Shown: positions 34,662 through 44,837, counted from the first letter of the stretch. The stretch: 64,000 nt of DNA from Roseiarcus sp963782255 (GCA_963782255.1 CAWAIS010000001.1:1922001-1986000); one strand, 5' to 3'. A program made the numbers and translations. The notes: generated by a model not told the origin, from the letters alone.

Positions 34662-37307
34662 ATGCGCCCCGAACGCTACAACGTGCGCGAATCCGAAGCC
34701 AAGTGGCGCAAGGCCTGGGCGGACGCCGGGATTTTCAAGACCCGCAACGACGATCCGCGTCCGAAATATTACGTCCTCGAGATGTTTCCCTATCCGTCGG
34801 GCCGGATCCATATGGGCCATGTGCGCAATTATGCGATGGGCGACGTCGTGGCGCGATACCGGCGCGCCCGGGGCTTCAGCGTCCTCCATCCCATGGGCTG
34901 GGACGCATTCGGCATGCCGGCCGAGAACGCCGCGATGCAGAACGCGACGCATCCGGCGAAATGGACCTACGCCAACATCGATGCGATGCGCGCCCAATTG
35001 CAGTCTATGGGCCTGTCGCTCGACTGGTCGCGGGAGATCGCGACCTGCGATCCGAGCTACTACAAGCACCAGCAGAAGCTCTTCCTCGACTTTCTCGCGG
35101 CCGGTCTCGTCACGCGAAAGAAATCGAAGGTCAACTGGGATCCGGTCGATCACACCGTGCTCGCCAACGAGCAGGTGATCGACGGCCGCGGCTGGCGATC
35201 GGGCGCAGTCGTCGAGCAGCGCGAGCTGACTCAATGGTTCTTCAAGATCACCGACTATTCGGACGACCTGCTCGCGAGCCTGGACGCGCTCGATCGCTGG
35301 CCGGAGAAGGTTCGCCTGATGCAGCGCAACTGGATCGGACGCTCGGAAGGGCTGATGATCCGCTTTGTCATCGATCCGGCTTCGCTTCGCGCGCTGGAAG
35401 GCGAGGCGGGCGCGAGCGAGCTCGAGATCTATACGACCCGCCCGGACACGCTGTTCGGCGCGAAGTTCATGGCGGTTGCTCCGGACCATCCGCTGGCGGC
35501 CGCCGCCGCGCGCCATGACCCGGCGCTCGCGGCCTTCATCGAGGAGTGCCGCAGGGTCGGCACCTCGGCGGCCGCGATCGAAACGGCGGAGAAGAGGGGC
35601 TACGATACGGGTCTGCGGGCCCTGCATCCATTCGATCCGGACTGGCGCCTGCCGGTTTATGTCGCGAACTTCATTCTGATGGATTACGGAACGGGCGCGA
35701 TCTTCGGGTGCCCGGCGCACGACCAGCGCGACCTCGACTTCGTCAACGTCTACGGCCTCGGCGCAACGCCCGTCGTTTGCCCGCCCGGCGTCGATCCGGC
35801 CACCTTCACTGTCGACAAGGTCGCCTACGACGGCGACGGCGTGATGATCAACTCGCGTTTCCTCGACGGCATGACCATCGACGCCGCGAAAGAGGAAGTC
35901 GCCCGGCGCCTCGAATCGGTGACGATCGGCAATCGGCCTCAAGCCAAGCGGCAGGTCAATTACAAGCTGCGCGACTGGGGAATCTCGCGCCAGCGCTACT
36001 GGGGCTGCCCGATCCCGATCATCCATTGCGAGAACTGCGGCGTCGTGCCGGTGCCCGCGAAGGACCTTCCCGTCAAGTTGCCCGACGACGTCACGTTCGA
36101 CCAGCCGGGGAACCCTCTCGACCGGCACCCGACGTGGAAACACGTCGCCTGCCCGCAATGCGGCGGCCCCGCGCGGCGCGAGACCGACACGATGGACACG
36201 TTCGTCGATTCGTCCTGGTACTTCGCGCGCTTCACCGATCCGGCCAACGAAAAAGCCCCGACCGATCCCGCGGTCGCGGACCACTGGCTGGCGGTCGACC
36301 AGTACATCGGCGGGATCGAACACGCGATCCTGCATCTCCTCTATTCGCGCTTCTTCACCCGCGCGATGCGCAGGTGCGGCCACCTCGACCTTGATGAGCC
36401 GTTCGCCGGTCTCTTCACTCAGGGCATGGTCGTGCACGAGACCTATCGCGACGCCGAGGGCGAGTGGATCACGCCCTCCGAAGTCCGCCTCGAGACGGAG
36501 GGCGAAGTCCGCCGTGCGGTCCTGGCGAACACGGGCCAACCGGTCGAGATCGGCCCGATCGAGAAGATGTCGAAGTCGAAGCGCAACACGGTCGACCCGG
36601 ACGAGATCATAGCGACCTACGGCGCCGACACCGCCCGCTGGTTCATGCTGTCCGATTCGCCTCCCGAGCGCGACGTGATCTGGACGGAGGCGGGCGTTCA
36701 GGGCGCCTTCAAGCAGACGCAGCGCCTGTGGCGGCTGACGTGCGAGATCGAGCGCGTCGTCGGGCCGGAGCGTCCCGCGGCGCCTGAGAGCTTCGGCGAG
36801 GAGGCGCGGCGCATCCGGCAGATCGCGCATGCCGCGCTCGCCAAGATCGAGGACGAGATCGAGCGGCTACGCTTCAACGTCTGCATCGCCACGATCTACG
36901 AGTTCGCCAACGCGCTGGCCGCGGCGATCGGGGCGATCGATCAGGCGCCGGTCGCGGACGATGTGCGCTACGCCTTCGCCGAGGCCGGCGACATGCTCGT
37001 CCATACCTTCGCGCCGATGATGCCGCACCTGGCCGAAGAGTGCTGGCAGGCGCTGGGCCATGAGACGTTCGTCTCCCAGAGCCCCTGGCCCACGGCCGAC
37101 CGCAGCCTCATCGTCTCTTCGATCGTGACCTATGTCGCGCAGGTCAACGGCAAGAAGCGCGGAGAGCTCACGATCGAACGCGACGCGGACGCGAAGAGTA
37201 TCGAGCGCGCGGCGCTCGCCCTCGACGGCGTCGTCCGCGCCATTGATAATAAGCGTCCCCGCAAGGTGATCATTGTTCCCAACAGGATCGTCAATGTCGT
37301 GGTCTAG
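34662..37307 (+). CDS. leuS: leucyl-tRNA synthetase
   Basis: An 881-residue class I aminoacyl-tRNA synthetase that charges tRNA-Leu in the cytoplasm. HIGH box as RIHMGHVRNY (His50-His53), editing domain with YTTRPDTLFGAKFMAVAPDH (core TTRPDTLFGA), SSWYFARF, and KMSKSKRNTVDP (about 635-646). Length and the C-terminal extension (VNGKKRGELTIERDADAKS) are normal. Start ATG at 34662 precedes MRPERYNVRESEAKW as in alphaproteobacterial LeuS. It overlaps lptE by 14 bases. Confidence 0.96.
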   Translation: MRPERYNVRESEAKWRKAWADAGIFKTRNDDPRPKYYVLEMFPYPSGRIHMGHVRNYAMGDVVARYRRARGFSVLHPMGWDAFGMPAENAAMQNATHPAKWTYANIDAMRAQLQSMGLSLDWSREIATCDPSYYKHQQKLFLDFLAAGLVTRKKSKVNWDPVDHTVLANEQVIDGRGWRSGAVVEQRELTQWFFKITDYSDDLLASLDALDRWPEKVRLMQRNWIGRSEGLMIRFVIDPASLRALEGEAGASELEIYTTRPDTLFGAKFMAVAPDHPLAAAAARHDPALAAFIEECRRVGTSAAAIETAEKRGYDTGLRALHPFDPDWRLPVYVANFILMDYGTGAIFGCPAHDQRDLDFVNVYGLGATPVVCPPGVDPATFTVDKVAYDGDGVMINSRFLDGMTIDAAKEEVARRLESVTIGNRPQAKRQVNYKLRDWGISRQRYWGCPIPIIHCENCGVVPVPAKDLPVKLPDDVTFDQPGNPLDRHPTWKHVACPQCGGPARRETDTMDTFVDSSWYFARFTDPANEKAPTDPAVADHWLAVDQYIGGIEHAILHLLYSRFFTRAMRRCGHLDLDEPFAGLFTQGMVVHETYRDAEGEWITPSEVRLETEGEVRRAVLANTGQPVEIGPIEKMSKSKRNTVDPDEIIATYGADTARWFMLSDSPPERDVIWTEAGVQGAFKQTQRLWRLTCEIERVVGPERPAAPESFGEEARRIRQIAHAALAKIEDEIERLRFNVCIATIYEFANALAAAIGAIDQAPVADDVRYAFAEAGDMLVHTFAPMMPHLAEECWQALGHETFVSQSPWPTADRSLIVSSIVTYVAQVNGKKRGELTIERDADAKSIERAALALDGVVRAIDNKRPRKVIIVPNRIVNVVV

Positions 37308-37809
37308 AGTGTTGGCCGTCTCCCCGGCGCTTCTCATCGCCTGCGGGCTCTCCGGCTGTTTCCAGCCGCTCTACAGCGAGTCCGCCCATCCGGGCCTCGT
37401 CGAGGATCTGCACGCGATCGAGGTCGCGCCGATCCCCAACCGCATCGGGCATTATCTGGGCGAGGACCTGATCGCGGACCTCAACGGCACGGGCGAGACC
37501 GCCTCGCTGCCGAAATACCGGCTCACGGTGACGATATCGACAGGAACCCAGACCCCGACCGTCAACTCGGAGCTCAACGTCGCCAGCTCCGCGACGATGA
37601 CGGGCGAAGCCAACTATACGCTCGTCAAGGTCGATGGCGGCACGGAGGTCCTGAAGGGCAACGCCTTGGCCGCGGCGGCCTACGACCGCTCGCTGCAGCA
37701 ATACGCCGACCAGCGCGCCGCGCGCGACGCGGAGATCCGCCTCGCGCGCGCGCTCTCGTCCGAGATTTCGCTGCGGCTCGCCTCTGCTCTGGCGGCGAAG
37801 AGCTCGTGA
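37294..37809 (+). CDS. lptE: LPS assembly lipoprotein LptE
   Basis: A 171-residue outer membrane lipoprotein that plugs the LptD barrel in LPS export. The start inside the leuS end gives MSWSRVLAVSPALLIACGLSGC, a clear lipobox with Cys22, followed by FQPLYS, the usual start of mature alphaproteobacterial LptE. The TVTISTGTQTPTVNSE and YDRSLQQYADQRAARDAEIRLA segments fit the family. leuS-lptE linkage is conserved; the usual next gene holA is not here. Confidence 0.88.
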   Translation: MSWSRVLAVSPALLIACGLSGCFQPLYSESAHPGLVEDLHAIEVAPIPNRIGHYLGEDLIADLNGTGETASLPKYRLTVTISTGTQTPTVNSELNVASSATMTGEANYTLVKVDGGTEVLKGNALAAAAYDRSLQQYADQRAARDAEIRLARALSSEISLRLASALAAKSS

Positions 37810-37891
37810 GAGCCGTCGGATCGGCTTTTCTGGCCTTGTGCGCCGCAACAAACGATTCCGTCTAAGCGCGTCATGCTCTAGCTTCCCGGCG

Positions 37892-38839
37892 ATGCTGCTT
37901 TTCGCCCTCCAGAGACTTGCGCTGCTCGCGGCGACGCTCATTTTCGCCTCGCTGGTCGTTTTCGCCGTCATGAACATCCTGCCGGGCAATGCGGCCGAGA
38001 CCATGCTCGGCCCAACCGCGACGCCCGAGGCGGTTGCGGCGCTCGCGCGCAAGCTCGGCCTCGATCAACCCGCATACGTCCGCTACGCGCACTGGATCGG
38101 CGGCGCCGTTCGCGGAGACTTCGGCCTCTCCTACGCCTATGGCTCGCCGGTCGGGCCTCTGATCGCCTCGAGCCTCGCGATCAGCGCGCCCCTTGCGGCG
38201 ATGGCGATGGGGCTCGCCGCCTCGATCGCGCTTGCGGCCGGCGTCTATGCGGCGGACCGGCGCGGGCGCATGGGCGACGCCTTGGTCATAGGCGCAAGCC
38301 AGATCGGCCTCGCGGTGCCGAACTTCTGGTTCGCGATCCTGCTCGTCATCGTGTTCGCCGTCACGCTGAGGCTTGTTCCGGCGGGCGGTTTTCCCGGTTG
38401 GGACGAGCCTGCGCGCGCGATCGGCGCGCTCATTCTGCCCGCGGTTTCGCTCGGAGTGGTGCAGGCGGCGATCCTGACGCGGGTCACCCGCTCGGCGCTG
38501 CTCGAGGCGTCGAACGAGGATTTCATGCGAACGGCGCGCGCCAAGGGCGTCTCGCGCCGGGCGGCGCTCTGGCGCCACGCGCTGCCGAACGCGCTGGTTC
38601 CGATCCTGACCATCATGGGCCTGCAGTTCGCGAACCTGATCGCGGGCGCGATCGTAGTTGAGAACGTCTTCGTCCTTCCGGGACTGGGGCGCCTGATGCT
38701 GCAGTCGATCTCGAACCGCGACACGCTCGTGGTCGAGGATGGCGTGATGCTGATCGCGATCATCGTGATCGGGCTCAACTTCCTGGTCGACGTCGCCTGC
38801 GCAGCGATCGATCCGCGATTGCGGGCGCAAGGAGCATGA
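37892..38839 (+). CDS. peptide/nickel ABC transporter permease (DppB-like)
   Basis: A 315-residue inner membrane permease. Start chosen at ATG 37892, giving MLLFALQRLALLAATLIF. Six transmembrane spans; the N-terminal NILPGNAAETMLGPTATPE and the EAA loop ARAKGVSRRAALWRHALPNAL match DppB/OppB proteins. First gene of a four-gene unit with overlapping or near-touching ends (permease, permease, ATPase, ATPase). No substrate-binding protein is in this unit; one is encoded at 43327. Confidence 0.9.
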   Translation: MLLFALQRLALLAATLIFASLVVFAVMNILPGNAAETMLGPTATPEAVAALARKLGLDQPAYVRYAHWIGGAVRGDFGLSYAYGSPVGPLIASSLAISAPLAAMAMGLAASIALAAGVYAADRRGRMGDALVIGASQIGLAVPNFWFAILLVIVFAVTLRLVPAGGFPGWDEPARAIGALILPAVSLGVVQAAILTRVTRSALLEASNEDFMRTARAKGVSRRAALWRHALPNALVPILTIMGLQFANLIAGAIVVENVFVLPGLGRLMLQSISNRDTLVVEDGVMLIAIIVIGLNFLVDVACAAIDPRLRAQGA

Positions 38840-39675
38840 ACGGCGCGCCGCGGCGGCGTTCGCGCGCGGGCCCAAGCCTCTGGCTGGGTGCGGCGCTGGT
38901 CGCGATCCTGCTCCTGGCGGCGGCGGCGTCCTATCTGTGGACGCCGTATCCGCCGGCCGCGATCGATATTCCGCACAAGCTCGCTCCGCCGTCTTTCGCG
39001 CATTGGTTCGGCACGGACAGCCTGGGACGAGACGTCGCCTCTGAACTCATGGCGGGCTCGCGCGTTTCCATCCTCGTCGGCGTCATCGCGGTTGGCATCG
39101 GGCTCGTGTTCGGCGTCGCGCTCGGGCTCATCGCCGCATTCTCCAAGGGCCTGATCGAGGACGCGATCATGAAGCTCAGCGACTTCGTGTTCGCCTTTCC
39201 CGCCCTCTTGCTGGCGATCATGCTGACCTCGACCTATGGACCCGGCGTCATCAATGCGATCATTGCGATCGGCGTCTATAACGTGCCGATCATCGCGAAG
39301 CTCACGCGCGCGACGGCCAACGGCGTGCTCGCGCGCGAATATGCGCTCGCCGCGCGCGCCTCGGGACGGGGACCGCTCGCGATCGCCTTCGATCACGTGC
39401 TGCCCAACGTTGCGCCGGCCTTGATCGTGCAGGCGACGATCCAGTTCGCCATCGCGATCCTCGCCGAGGCGGCGCTTTCTTATCTCGGTCTTGGCGCGCA
39501 GCCGCCGCAGGCCTCATGGGGCCGCATGCTCGCTGAGGCGCAGAACGTTCTCTACAATGCGCCCGCGCTCGCGATCTATCCGGGCGTCGCGATTGCGCTC
39601 AGCGTGCTCGGCCTCAATCTGCTCGGCGACGGCCTGCGCGACGCGCTCGATCCCAAGCTGAAAGCGCGAAGCTGA
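38836..39675 (+). CDS. peptide/nickel ABC transporter permease (DppC-like)
   Basis: A 279-residue permease with the DppC opening (HWFGTDSLGRDVASELMAGSR, core GTDSLGRDV) and the EAA loop in ARASGRGPLAIAFDHVLPNV. Five or six membrane spans. Overlaps the upstream permease gene by four bases (ATGA). Forms the heterodimeric channel with it. Confidence 0.9.
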   Translation: MNGAPRRRSRAGPSLWLGAALVAILLLAAAASYLWTPYPPAAIDIPHKLAPPSFAHWFGTDSLGRDVASELMAGSRVSILVGVIAVGIGLVFGVALGLIAAFSKGLIEDAIMKLSDFVFAFPALLLAIMLTSTYGPGVINAIIAIGVYNVPIIAKLTRATANGVLAREYALAARASGRGPLAIAFDHVLPNVAPALIVQATIQFAIAILAEAALSYLGLGAQPPQASWGRMLAEAQNVLYNAPALAIYPGVAIALSVLGLNLLGDGLRDALDPKLKARS

Positions 39676-39677
39676 AG

Positions 39678-40652
39678 ATGCTGCTCGAGGCGTCAAATCT
39701 GGCCGTCGACCTTCTTGCCGCGAACGGCGCGGAGCGAGTGGTGCGAGGCGCAACGTTCTCGCTTCAGGAGGGCGAGAGCCTCGGCGTCGTCGGGGAATCC
39801 GGCTCGGGCAAGACGATGACGGCGCTGGCGCTCATGGGCCTGACGCCGGAGGGCGCGCGCGTCTCAGGGTCGATCCGGTTCGAAGGCCGCGAGCTTGTCG
39901 GCCTCGACGAAGCCGAGATGATAGCGCTGCGCGGCGACCGGATCGCCATGGTGTTCCAGGAGCCGATGACGGCGCTCAATCCGCTGCATCGGGTCGGCGC
40001 GCAGGTGGCGGAGCCGCTCATTCTGCATCGCGGAATGAGCAGAAGGGCCGCATTCCATGAGGCGGTGAAGCTGCTCGGCCACGTGCGGCTCGCCGATCCG
40101 CAGCGCGCCGCGCGCGCCTATCCCTTCGCGCTCTCGGGCGGCGAGCGCCAGCGCGCGATGATCGCGATGGCGATCGGCTGTTCGCCGCGCCTGGTCATCG
40201 CGGACGAGCCGACGACGGCGCTCGACGTGACGGTGCAGGCGCGCATTCTCGAACTCATCGACGGCCTGCGCGCCGAGTCGAAGATGGCGTTGATTCTCGT
40301 CAGCCACGATCTCGCGGTCATCGCCGGCCATTGCGATAGGGTCATCGTCATGTACGCGGGCGTCATCATGGAGACGGGTCCCGTCGGGGCCGTGCTCAGC
40401 GATCCGAGGAACCCATACACGCGCGCGCTGCTCGAGGCGCGGCCGCGGCCGGGAGCGCCGCGCGGAATTCGTCTCAAGACCATTCCCGGTTCGCCCCCCG
40501 TCCACCACGAGATGGGCGCCGGCTGCCCTTTCGCCGGTCGCTGCGAGCTGACGCTCGACGTGTGCCGGACGACGCCGCCGCCCGAAGTCGCCTTCGGCGC
40601 CGATCGCCTTTCGCGCTGCCACCGCGCCGACGAGATGGGCTCGAACGCATGA
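39678..40652 (+). CDS. oligopeptide/dipeptide ABC transporter ATPase (DppD-like)
   Basis: A 324-residue ATPase. Walker A GESGSGKT (39-46), Q-loop FQEPMTALNPL, signature LSGGERQRAMI, Walker B LVIADEPTTALDVT, and H-loop LVSHDLAVI. The C-terminal oligo_HPY extension carries the four cysteines of the cluster-binding tail (GAGCPFAGRCELTLDVC...CH). Confidence 0.92.
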   Translation: MLLEASNLAVDLLAANGAERVVRGATFSLQEGESLGVVGESGSGKTMTALALMGLTPEGARVSGSIRFEGRELVGLDEAEMIALRGDRIAMVFQEPMTALNPLHRVGAQVAEPLILHRGMSRRAAFHEAVKLLGHVRLADPQRAARAYPFALSGGERQRAMIAMAIGCSPRLVIADEPTTALDVTVQARILELIDGLRAESKMALILVSHDLAVIAGHCDRVIVMYAGVIMETGPVGAVLSDPRNPYTRALLEARPRPGAPRGIRLKTIPGSPPVHHEMGAGCPFAGRCELTLDVCRTTPPPEVAFGADRLSRCHRADEMGSNA

Positions 40653-41614
40653 GCGAGCCGCTCATCGAGGTCGTCGATCTCGTCAAATCGTACCGTCTGC
40701 CGCGCCCGAGTCCGTTTGCGCCGCATCCGCGCCGGCCCGCGCTCCTCGGCGTAAGCTTCGCCGTCAACGCCGGGCATTCGTTCGGGATCGTCGGCGAATC
40801 CGGCTCCGGCAAATCGACTTTGGCGCGCATTGCGCTCGCGCTCGACCGGCCGGATTCCGGCGTGGTGCGGCTCGAAGGTCGCTCGCTGTTTGAGCTCTCG
40901 CACGCAAAGCTTCGGGCCTTGCGCGCCCACATGCAGATGATCTTTCAGGACCCCTACGGCTCGCTCGATCCGCGCCAGCGCGTCGAAAGGATTGTCGCCG
41001 AGCCGCTGGCCGCGCTCGGCGGAACGACGCGGGCGGAACGCCGCGCGCGCGTCGCGGCGTCGCTCGAGGCGGTGGGCTTACGCGCATCCGACGCACGCAA
41101 ATATCCGCACGAGTTCTCCGGCGGGCAGCGGCAGCGCATTGCGATTGCGCGCGCGCTGATCACGCGGCCGAAGCTCGTCGTCGCCGACGAGCCGGTGTCG
41201 GCGCTCGACGTCTCGGTGCAGGCGCAGGCCTTGAACCTCATGAGCGATCTCGAGCGCGAGGCCGGCGTGACCTTTCTCCTGATCAGCCACGATCTCGCGG
41301 TCGTTGCGCATATCTGCGAGACGACGGCGGTCATGTATCGCGGCCGCATCGTCGAGATCGGACCGACGGAGGAATTGTTCGCTGCGCCCGCGCACCCTTA
41401 CGCGCGCGAGCTCGTTGACGCGACGCCGCGCCTCGACCGGCTGACGCGCGCCGCTCCGCCCCCCCCGGCCGCCAACGCCGCGAAGACGGAGGGCGGCTGC
41501 CCCTACGCGCCGCGCTGCGCCTTCGCAAGACTGCGCTGCCTCGCCGAAACGCCGGCGCTCGCGCCCGTCGCGGGCGCCCAGCGCCGAGCCGCCTGCCATT
41601 TCCCGCTGGTCTGA
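40649..41614 (+). CDS. oligopeptide/dipeptide ABC transporter ATPase (DppF-like)
   Basis: A 321-residue ATPase. The ATG at 40649 overlaps the previous stop by four bases. Walker A GESGSGKS (49-56), FQDPYGSLDPRQRV, signature FSGGQRQRIAIARAL, Walker B LVVADEPVSALDVSVQ. Ends with the oligo_HPY cysteine tail (GGCPYAPRCAFARLRC). Completes the transporter. Confidence 0.92.
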   Translation: MSEPLIEVVDLVKSYRLPRPSPFAPHPRRPALLGVSFAVNAGHSFGIVGESGSGKSTLARIALALDRPDSGVVRLEGRSLFELSHAKLRALRAHMQMIFQDPYGSLDPRQRVERIVAEPLAALGGTTRAERRARVAASLEAVGLRASDARKYPHEFSGGQRQRIAIARALITRPKLVVADEPVSALDVSVQAQALNLMSDLEREAGVTFLLISHDLAVVAHICETTAVMYRGRIVEIGPTEELFAAPAHPYARELVDATPRLDRLTRAAPPPPAANAAKTEGGCPYAPRCAFARLRCLAETPALAPVAGAQRRAACHFPLV

Positions 41615-41632
41615 TCGCTTGGCTCGAGGAGC

Positions 41633-42364
41633 TTACAGGAAGGCAACTCCGCCGTTCACCGCGATCGTCTGGCCGGTGATGAAACCGTTGCCGACGATGA
41701 GGACCGTCGCCTCAGCCACCTCTTCCGCCCGGCCCATGCGCCCGACGGGGATGCGCTCAGCGACGCCGCTGGCCTTCAGCGGGGCGGCCATCTCGGTGTC
41801 GATCGGGCCGGGCGCGACCGCATTGACGGTGACGCCGTCTTTCGCCGCGCGCGACGCATAGCCGCGCGTCAGGCCCTCGAGCCCGGCCTTCGACGCGTTG
41901 TAGGCGACGCCGATGAGCCCCGCGCCCCGCGCCGCGGCGGAGGAGATGTTGACGATCCGTCCCCAATGGCGCGCCCGCATGCCGGGCAGGACCGCCTCGG
42001 TCAAGAGGAATGCCGATTTCAGGTTCGCTGCAATCGTGCGATCGAACGCCTCCTCGCTGGAATCCTCGAGCGCGATCCCCGCGTTGTTGACCAATATGTC
42101 GATCGGGCCGAGCTCTCGCGCGACGCGCTCGGCAAGGCGCGAGACTTCCGCGCCGACGGACACGTCGGCGCCGACGGCGATCGCTCGCCCGCCGGCGGAA
42201 AGGATCTGCCGGACGACGGCGTCGGCCTCTTCCGCGCGCGTCCGGAAATTTACCGCCAGGGCCGCGCCGCACTCCGCCAGCGTGAGCGCGATCGCCCGGC
42301 CGATGCCGCGCGACCCGCCCGTAACGAGCGCGCGCCGTCCTGAAAGATCAACCTCATACGCCAT
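41633..42364 (-). CDS. SDR family oxidoreductase (FabG-like)
   Basis: A 243-residue short-chain dehydrogenase. NAD(P) site TGGSRGIGRA, NNAGIA, catalytic Ser in IVNISSAAARG, and YNASKAG (Tyr-x3-Lys). The arginine after the first strand (NFRTRAEE) favours NADP(H). Convergent with the transporter unit, 19 bases from its end. Substrate unknown; a 3-oxoacyl-ACP reductase-like reaction is the default call. Confidence 0.85.
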   Translation of the reverse strand: MAYEVDLSGRRALVTGGSRGIGRAIALTLAECGAALAVNFRTRAEEADAVVRQILSAGGRAIAVGADVSVGAEVSRLAERVARELGPIDILVNNAGIALEDSSEEAFDRTIAANLKSAFLLTEAVLPGMRARHWGRIVNISSAAARGAGLIGVAYNASKAGLEGLTRGYASRAAKDGVTVNAVAPGPIDTEMAAPLKASGVAERIPVGRMGRAEEVAEATVLIVGNGFITGQTIAVNGGVAFL

Positions 42365-42628
42365 GTCCCCGATCCTCCGCCGCGCCGCGAGACCCGCCGC
42401 TTAAACGCCAATCCGGGCGTTACGGCGGCGGATCGCCTTTGGAGCGCCCTCGACGGCGCCGCTCGCCGGAGCATGGGCGCATGGGGCTCAAAAGGTCAGC
42501 ATCGCTGACGGGGCGCCGATTTTTCCGCGCCGAACCCTTGCGCGGCGCTCACACAGCGCCAATCTGACTTGATGCTCGAATGACCGCCGCCGATGGCGTC
42601 GCGGCTTCGGGTTTATGGAGGTCCTTAA

Positions 42629-43171
42629 ATGGGCACGGCGGATAATGCGATGGGCGGTTCGTACGGCGCGCGGGAATTCGGCCCGAACGAGTGGGCGAAC
42701 GCCCGCTGGCGGCGGCGCGGCGGCTCGCGCTGGACCGCATTCGAGATCATCGCGATGATTCTCGGTTTCATTGTCTTCTGGCCGATTGGTCTGGCGATCC
42801 TCGGCTACAAATTCTGGCAGTCCCGCAATGGCGGGCCTGATTTGCAGACGCTGGCGACGAACAAGTGGCAGGATGCGCGCACCATGATGTCTTCGAATGC
42901 TTCCTGGGGTTCCTCATGGCGGTGCGGCGGCGCGATGCGAAGCGCGGGCCGCTTCTACTCGCCCTCGACCGGCAACGCCGCTTTCGACGAGTGGCGGACG
43001 GCCGAGCTCGCCCGGCTCGACGAAGAGCGCCGCAAGCTCGACGAGGCGCAGCGCGACTTCGCCGAATATGTCGAGGCGATCCGCCGCGCCAAGGACCGCG
43101 AGGAGTTCGAGCGGTTCATGGCCGAGCGGCGCGCCCGCCCGGCAAACGGCGGCGGCGCGGAAACGCACTGA
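42629..43171 (+). CDS. DUF2852 membrane protein
   Basis: A 180-residue protein with one membrane span (TAFEIIAMILGFIVFWPIGLAILGY region, core GFIVFWPIGLAILGYKFW), a Ser/Trp-rich middle (SSNASWGSSW), the GNAAFDEWRTAELARLDEERR motif and a charged helix. This is the usual arrangement of DUF2852, a family restricted mostly to alphaproteobacteria. GGAGG precedes the ATG. Function unknown. Confidence 0.8.
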   Translation: MGTADNAMGGSYGAREFGPNEWANARWRRRGGSRWTAFEIIAMILGFIVFWPIGLAILGYKFWQSRNGGPDLQTLATNKWQDARTMMSSNASWGSSWRCGGAMRSAGRFYSPSTGNAAFDEWRTAELARLDEERRKLDEAQRDFAEYVEAIRRAKDREEFERFMAERRARPANGGGAETH

Positions 43172-43215
43172 CGCCACGCTTACTCGACGCAGCGACCCAA
43201 GCCTGTAAGCGAAAT

Positions 43216-43250
43216 CCCCTCTCCTCGCCTTGAGGAGGGGGGAATTTTTT
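43216..43250 (+). terminator. intrinsic terminator after the DUF2852 gene
   Basis: CCCCTCTCCTC-GCCTT-GAGGAGGGGGG followed by AATTTTTT. Strong G/C stem with a T-run. Confidence 0.8.
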
Positions 43251-43326
43251 CGTGCGCTTGACGATCGCGTCTTGCGCAATGGTATGCTCCGTCGGCCCCC
43301 TCGCTTAGAGCCACCGGAGCGTCCCC

Positions 43327-44808
43327 ATGCGCCGCGCAATTCGATTTCTCTTGTTCCTGGGCCTTGCCCTCGCGGCTTCGTCGGGATTCGCGCTCGCCAA
43401 GGACAGCGTCACGGTCGGCATGGTGCTCGAGCCGCCGGGTCTCGATCCGACGATCGCGCCGGCCGCGGCGATCGGCGAGGTGACGCACTACAACATCTTC
43501 GAGGGTCTGACGAAGATCAACGAGGACTTCTCGGTCACGCCGCTGCTCGCCGAGAAATGGACCTTCTCGCCCGACCTCAAGACGCTGACTTTCACGCTGA
43601 AGCCGAACGTGAAGTTCCAGGACGGCGAGGCCTTTTCGTCGAAGGACGTCAAGTTCTCGTTCGAGCGGTTCGCGGGCAAGGATTCGACCAACAAGGACAA
43701 GGGCTTCTTCGCCTCGATCGAGTCGATCGACACGCCCGACCCGTTGACCGTCGTGCTGCGCTTCAAGGCGCCGAGCTTCGAGGCGCTGTTTCACCTCGGC
43801 ATGGATACTGCCGTCATCCTCGACGAGAAGAGCGCCGAGAACGAGGCGACGAGTCCGATCGGCACCGGCCCCTACAAGCTCGCGTCATGGACCAAGGGCG
43901 CGTCGATCACGCTCGACAAGTGGGACGGCTTTCGCGACCCGGCCGCGATCGCGATCGCGCACGCGACGTTCCGCTTCATTTCCGATTCATCGGCGGCCAC
44001 AGCGGCGATGCTCGCCGGCGACGTCGATGCGTTCCCGCGCTTCCCCAATGTCCAGGCGCTCGACCAGTTCAAGAACGATCCGCGCTTTCAGGTCCTGATC
44101 GGGGGCACCGAGGGCAAAACGATCCTCGCCATGAACAACAAGAGGAAGCCGCTCGACGAACTCAAGGTGCGGCAGGCGATCGCCTATGCGATCGACCGCA
44201 AGGCGATCATCGACGGGGCGATGAACGGGCTCGGCACGCCGATCGGCAGCCACATGACGCCGAACGATCCGGGCTACGTCGACCTGACCGGCATGTATCC
44301 ACATGACCCGGCGAAGTCGAAGGAGCTGCTCAAGGAAGCCGGCGTGACGACGCCCCTTAAGCTCAGCCTCATCTTGCCGCCGCCGCCCTATGCACGTCTG
44401 GGCGGCCAGATCATCGCGGCCGAACTTTCCCAAGTCGGGATCCAGGCGAACATCCAGGAAGTCGAATGGGCGCAGTGGCTTTCGGGCGTGTACAAGGACC
44501 ACAACTACGACCTAACGATCATCAGCCACGTCGAGCCGCTCGACATCGGCATCTTCGCCAATCCGAACTACTACTTCCAGTATGACAGCCCGGCGTTCCA
44601 GGCGATCTACGCCAAGGTGACGTCAGCGTCCGATCTTGAGGCCTACAAGGCGGCGCTGGCCGAGGCGCAGAAGAAGATCGCCGGGGATTGCGTCAACGCC
44701 TTCCTGTTCCAGCTTCCCAACGTGACGGTGGCCAGCGCGAAGCTGAAAGGCCTGTGGAAAAACGCGCCGATCTTCGTCAACGACCTGTCGGCGATGTCGT
44801 GGCAATGA
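43327..44808 (+). CDS. periplasmic substrate-binding protein of a peptide/nickel ABC transporter
   Basis: A 493-residue SBP_bac_5 protein with a Sec signal (MRRAIRFLLFLGLALAASSG, cleavage near ALA-K). Motifs include EVTHYNIFEGLTKINEDFSV, FTLKPNVKFQDGEAFSSKDV (core FTLKPNVKFQDG) and IGTGPYKLASW. It most likely serves the permease/ATPase set at 37892-41614, from which it is separated by the SDR and DUF2852 genes. The adjacent amidase suggests an amide- or peptide-like substrate. Confidence 0.88.
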   Translation: MRRAIRFLLFLGLALAASSGFALAKDSVTVGMVLEPPGLDPTIAPAAAIGEVTHYNIFEGLTKINEDFSVTPLLAEKWTFSPDLKTLTFTLKPNVKFQDGEAFSSKDVKFSFERFAGKDSTNKDKGFFASIESIDTPDPLTVVLRFKAPSFEALFHLGMDTAVILDEKSAENEATSPIGTGPYKLASWTKGASITLDKWDGFRDPAAIAIAHATFRFISDSSAATAAMLAGDVDAFPRFPNVQALDQFKNDPRFQVLIGGTEGKTILAMNNKRKPLDELKVRQAIAYAIDRKAIIDGAMNGLGTPIGSHMTPNDPGYVDLTGMYPHDPAKSKELLKEAGVTTPLKLSLILPPPPYARLGGQIIAAELSQVGIQANIQEVEWAQWLSGVYKDHNYDLTIISHVEPLDIGIFANPNYYFQYDSPAFQAIYAKVTSASDLEAYKAALAEAQKKIAGDCVNAFLFQLPNVTVASAKLKGLWKNAPIFVNDLSAMSWQ

Positions 44809-44837
44809 GCCCGATCGCCGCGGGGCGCTGAACAACG